From positions 1,222,073 through 1,286,072 of the forward strand of contig NZ_VDES01000001.1 of assembly GCF_013607875.1 (NCBI RefSeq): DNA of 64,000 nt, written 5' to 3'. The translations under genes and the position numbers were made by a program. This document shows positions 63,419 through 64,000 of the stretch, piece by piece. Position 1 is the stretch's first letter; every line of letters begins with the position of its first letter. The notes below the pieces were generated by a model. It did not search any database. It was not told where the DNA came from and worked only from the letters and a program-made list of their open reading frames with translations. This DNA is from Blastomonas ursincola. Its GTDB lineage: Bacteria; Pseudomonadota; Alphaproteobacteria; Sphingomonadales; Sphingomonadaceae.

Positions 63419-64000
63419 TCAGTCCTGCCCGGCGATCCGGATCGGCTTGCCGAGCAGAGTTTTCACATAGAGCCGCTGAACCATGACATAGGTCACTACC
63501 GTCAGCGGCGCTGAGAGCAGCACGCCCAGAAAGCCGAAGACGAGCCCGAAGGCAACGACCGCAAACAACAGCACCGCAGGCGGTACGTCGACGGCCTGTT
63601 TCTGGATCATCGGCTGCAGGAAATTGCCCTGGATCTGCTGAACGATCAGGAACAGGACGACCGTCCACAAGGCCGTTGTCGGCGACACGGTGAAAGCGAG
63701 CAGAACCGCCGGGACACCGGCAATGACCGGTCCGACCATCGGAATGATGTCGAGCAGGCCGGCGATGATGGCTAGGCCTCCCGATGCGGGGACCCCCAGC
63801 GCCCAGAGTCCGCCTCCGGTCAATACCGCAACGACAATCGACGAGACGCCTTGGCCCATCATCCAGCCGCGCAGGCCCCGCGACGCGTCGTCCAGTGCGT
63901 CCGAAACCGGCTGCTCGGCGCGCTTGGGCAGAAGCAGCAGCAGCCCGCGTCGATAGACATTGGGGTCGCTGGCGATGAAGATCGCGCCGACGAAGACGAG
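63419..64000 (-). CDS. AI-2E/PerM family permease (partial, C-terminal part)
   Basis: The frame enters from the window end and stops at 63419, leaving about 193 residues of the C-terminal half. Visible family marks are DASRGLRGWMMGQGVSSIVV, the GGLAIIAGLLDIIPMVGPVI segment, LFLIVQQIQGNFLQPMIQKQ and AFGLVFGFLGVLLSAPLTVV, the last two typical of AI-2E exporters (TqsA, YdiK, PerM). The substrate is not known for most members. It is convergent with ftsK. Confidence 0.9.
   Translation of the reverse strand, partial: LVFVGAIFIASDPNVYRRGLLLLLPKRAEQPVSDALDDASRGLRGWMMGQGVSSIVVAVLTGGGLWALGVPASGGLAIIAGLLDIIPMVGPVIAGVPAVLLAFTVSPTTALWTVVLFLIVQQIQGNFLQPMIQKQAVDVPPAVLLFAVVAFGLVFGFLGVLLSAPLTVVTYVMVQRLYVKTLLGKPIRIAGQD

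Overview
The window is GC-rich chromosomal DNA from an alphaproteobacterium, most likely a member of the Sphingomonadaceae (Sphingomonas/Blastomonas/Novosphingobium type). The evidence is the strong GC-rich codon use, three large TonB-dependent receptors, an XrtA/PEP-CTERM exopolysaccharide pair, a ScfR-type short-chain acyl-CoA regulator, genome-encoded CCA on the tRNA, and a GH6 glucanase beside a LacI-controlled carbohydrate operon. No phage, insertion sequence, integrase or CRISPR array was seen. About 50 protein genes, one tRNA and several probable regulatory sites and terminators can be supported.

Left part (1-16000): an exopolysaccharide module (histidine kinase PrsK, cut by the window edge, and an XrtA-type sugar transferase), a ScfR-family regulator, an intergenic stretch with a tiny membrane-peptide ORF, and a stress module of rubrerythrin, a GlpC-like Fe-S protein and a DUF3501 protein. 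Then come HU, a HerA-like ATPase, dihydroorotase, a YgfZ-type folate-binding protein, a TetR regulator, tRNA-Val(CAC), and an exported RidA protein beside a TonB-dependent receptor.

Middle (16000-43950): a Tat-exported monoamine oxidase with a GNAT acetyltransferase; then a carbohydrate locus of GH3 beta-glucosidase, TonB receptor, two MFS transporters, a divergent LacI regulator with paired operator-like repeats, and a GH6 cellulase. This looks like a complete beta-1,4-glucan (cello-oligosaccharide) acquisition system. Next are a DMT permease and threonine aldolase, and a compact operon of an exported CHAT-domain peptidase, a TpsA exoprotein and its TpsB outer-membrane transporter, the most unusual system here. 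MutS, a GMC oxidoreductase, a GNAT protein, a sterol-desaturase-like enzyme and a small membrane protein follow.

Right part (43950-64000): mostly housekeeping genes (pheS, pheT, an aldose-epimerase-like protein, prfC, an inositol-monophosphatase-family enzyme), an SMR transporter with a MerR/TipAS regulator, a low-GC pair of small genes (one a probable lipoprotein), an oligopeptide-type ABC transporter with fused ATPases and no visible binding protein, a TonB receptor with a divergent TetR regulator and a clear palindromic operator, a UbiH-type hydroxylase, ftsK, and an AI-2E/PerM family permease cut by the window end. Structured palindromic intergenic elements of a REP-like type occur at three places. 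All functional calls rest on reading motifs by eye; no database search was possible.
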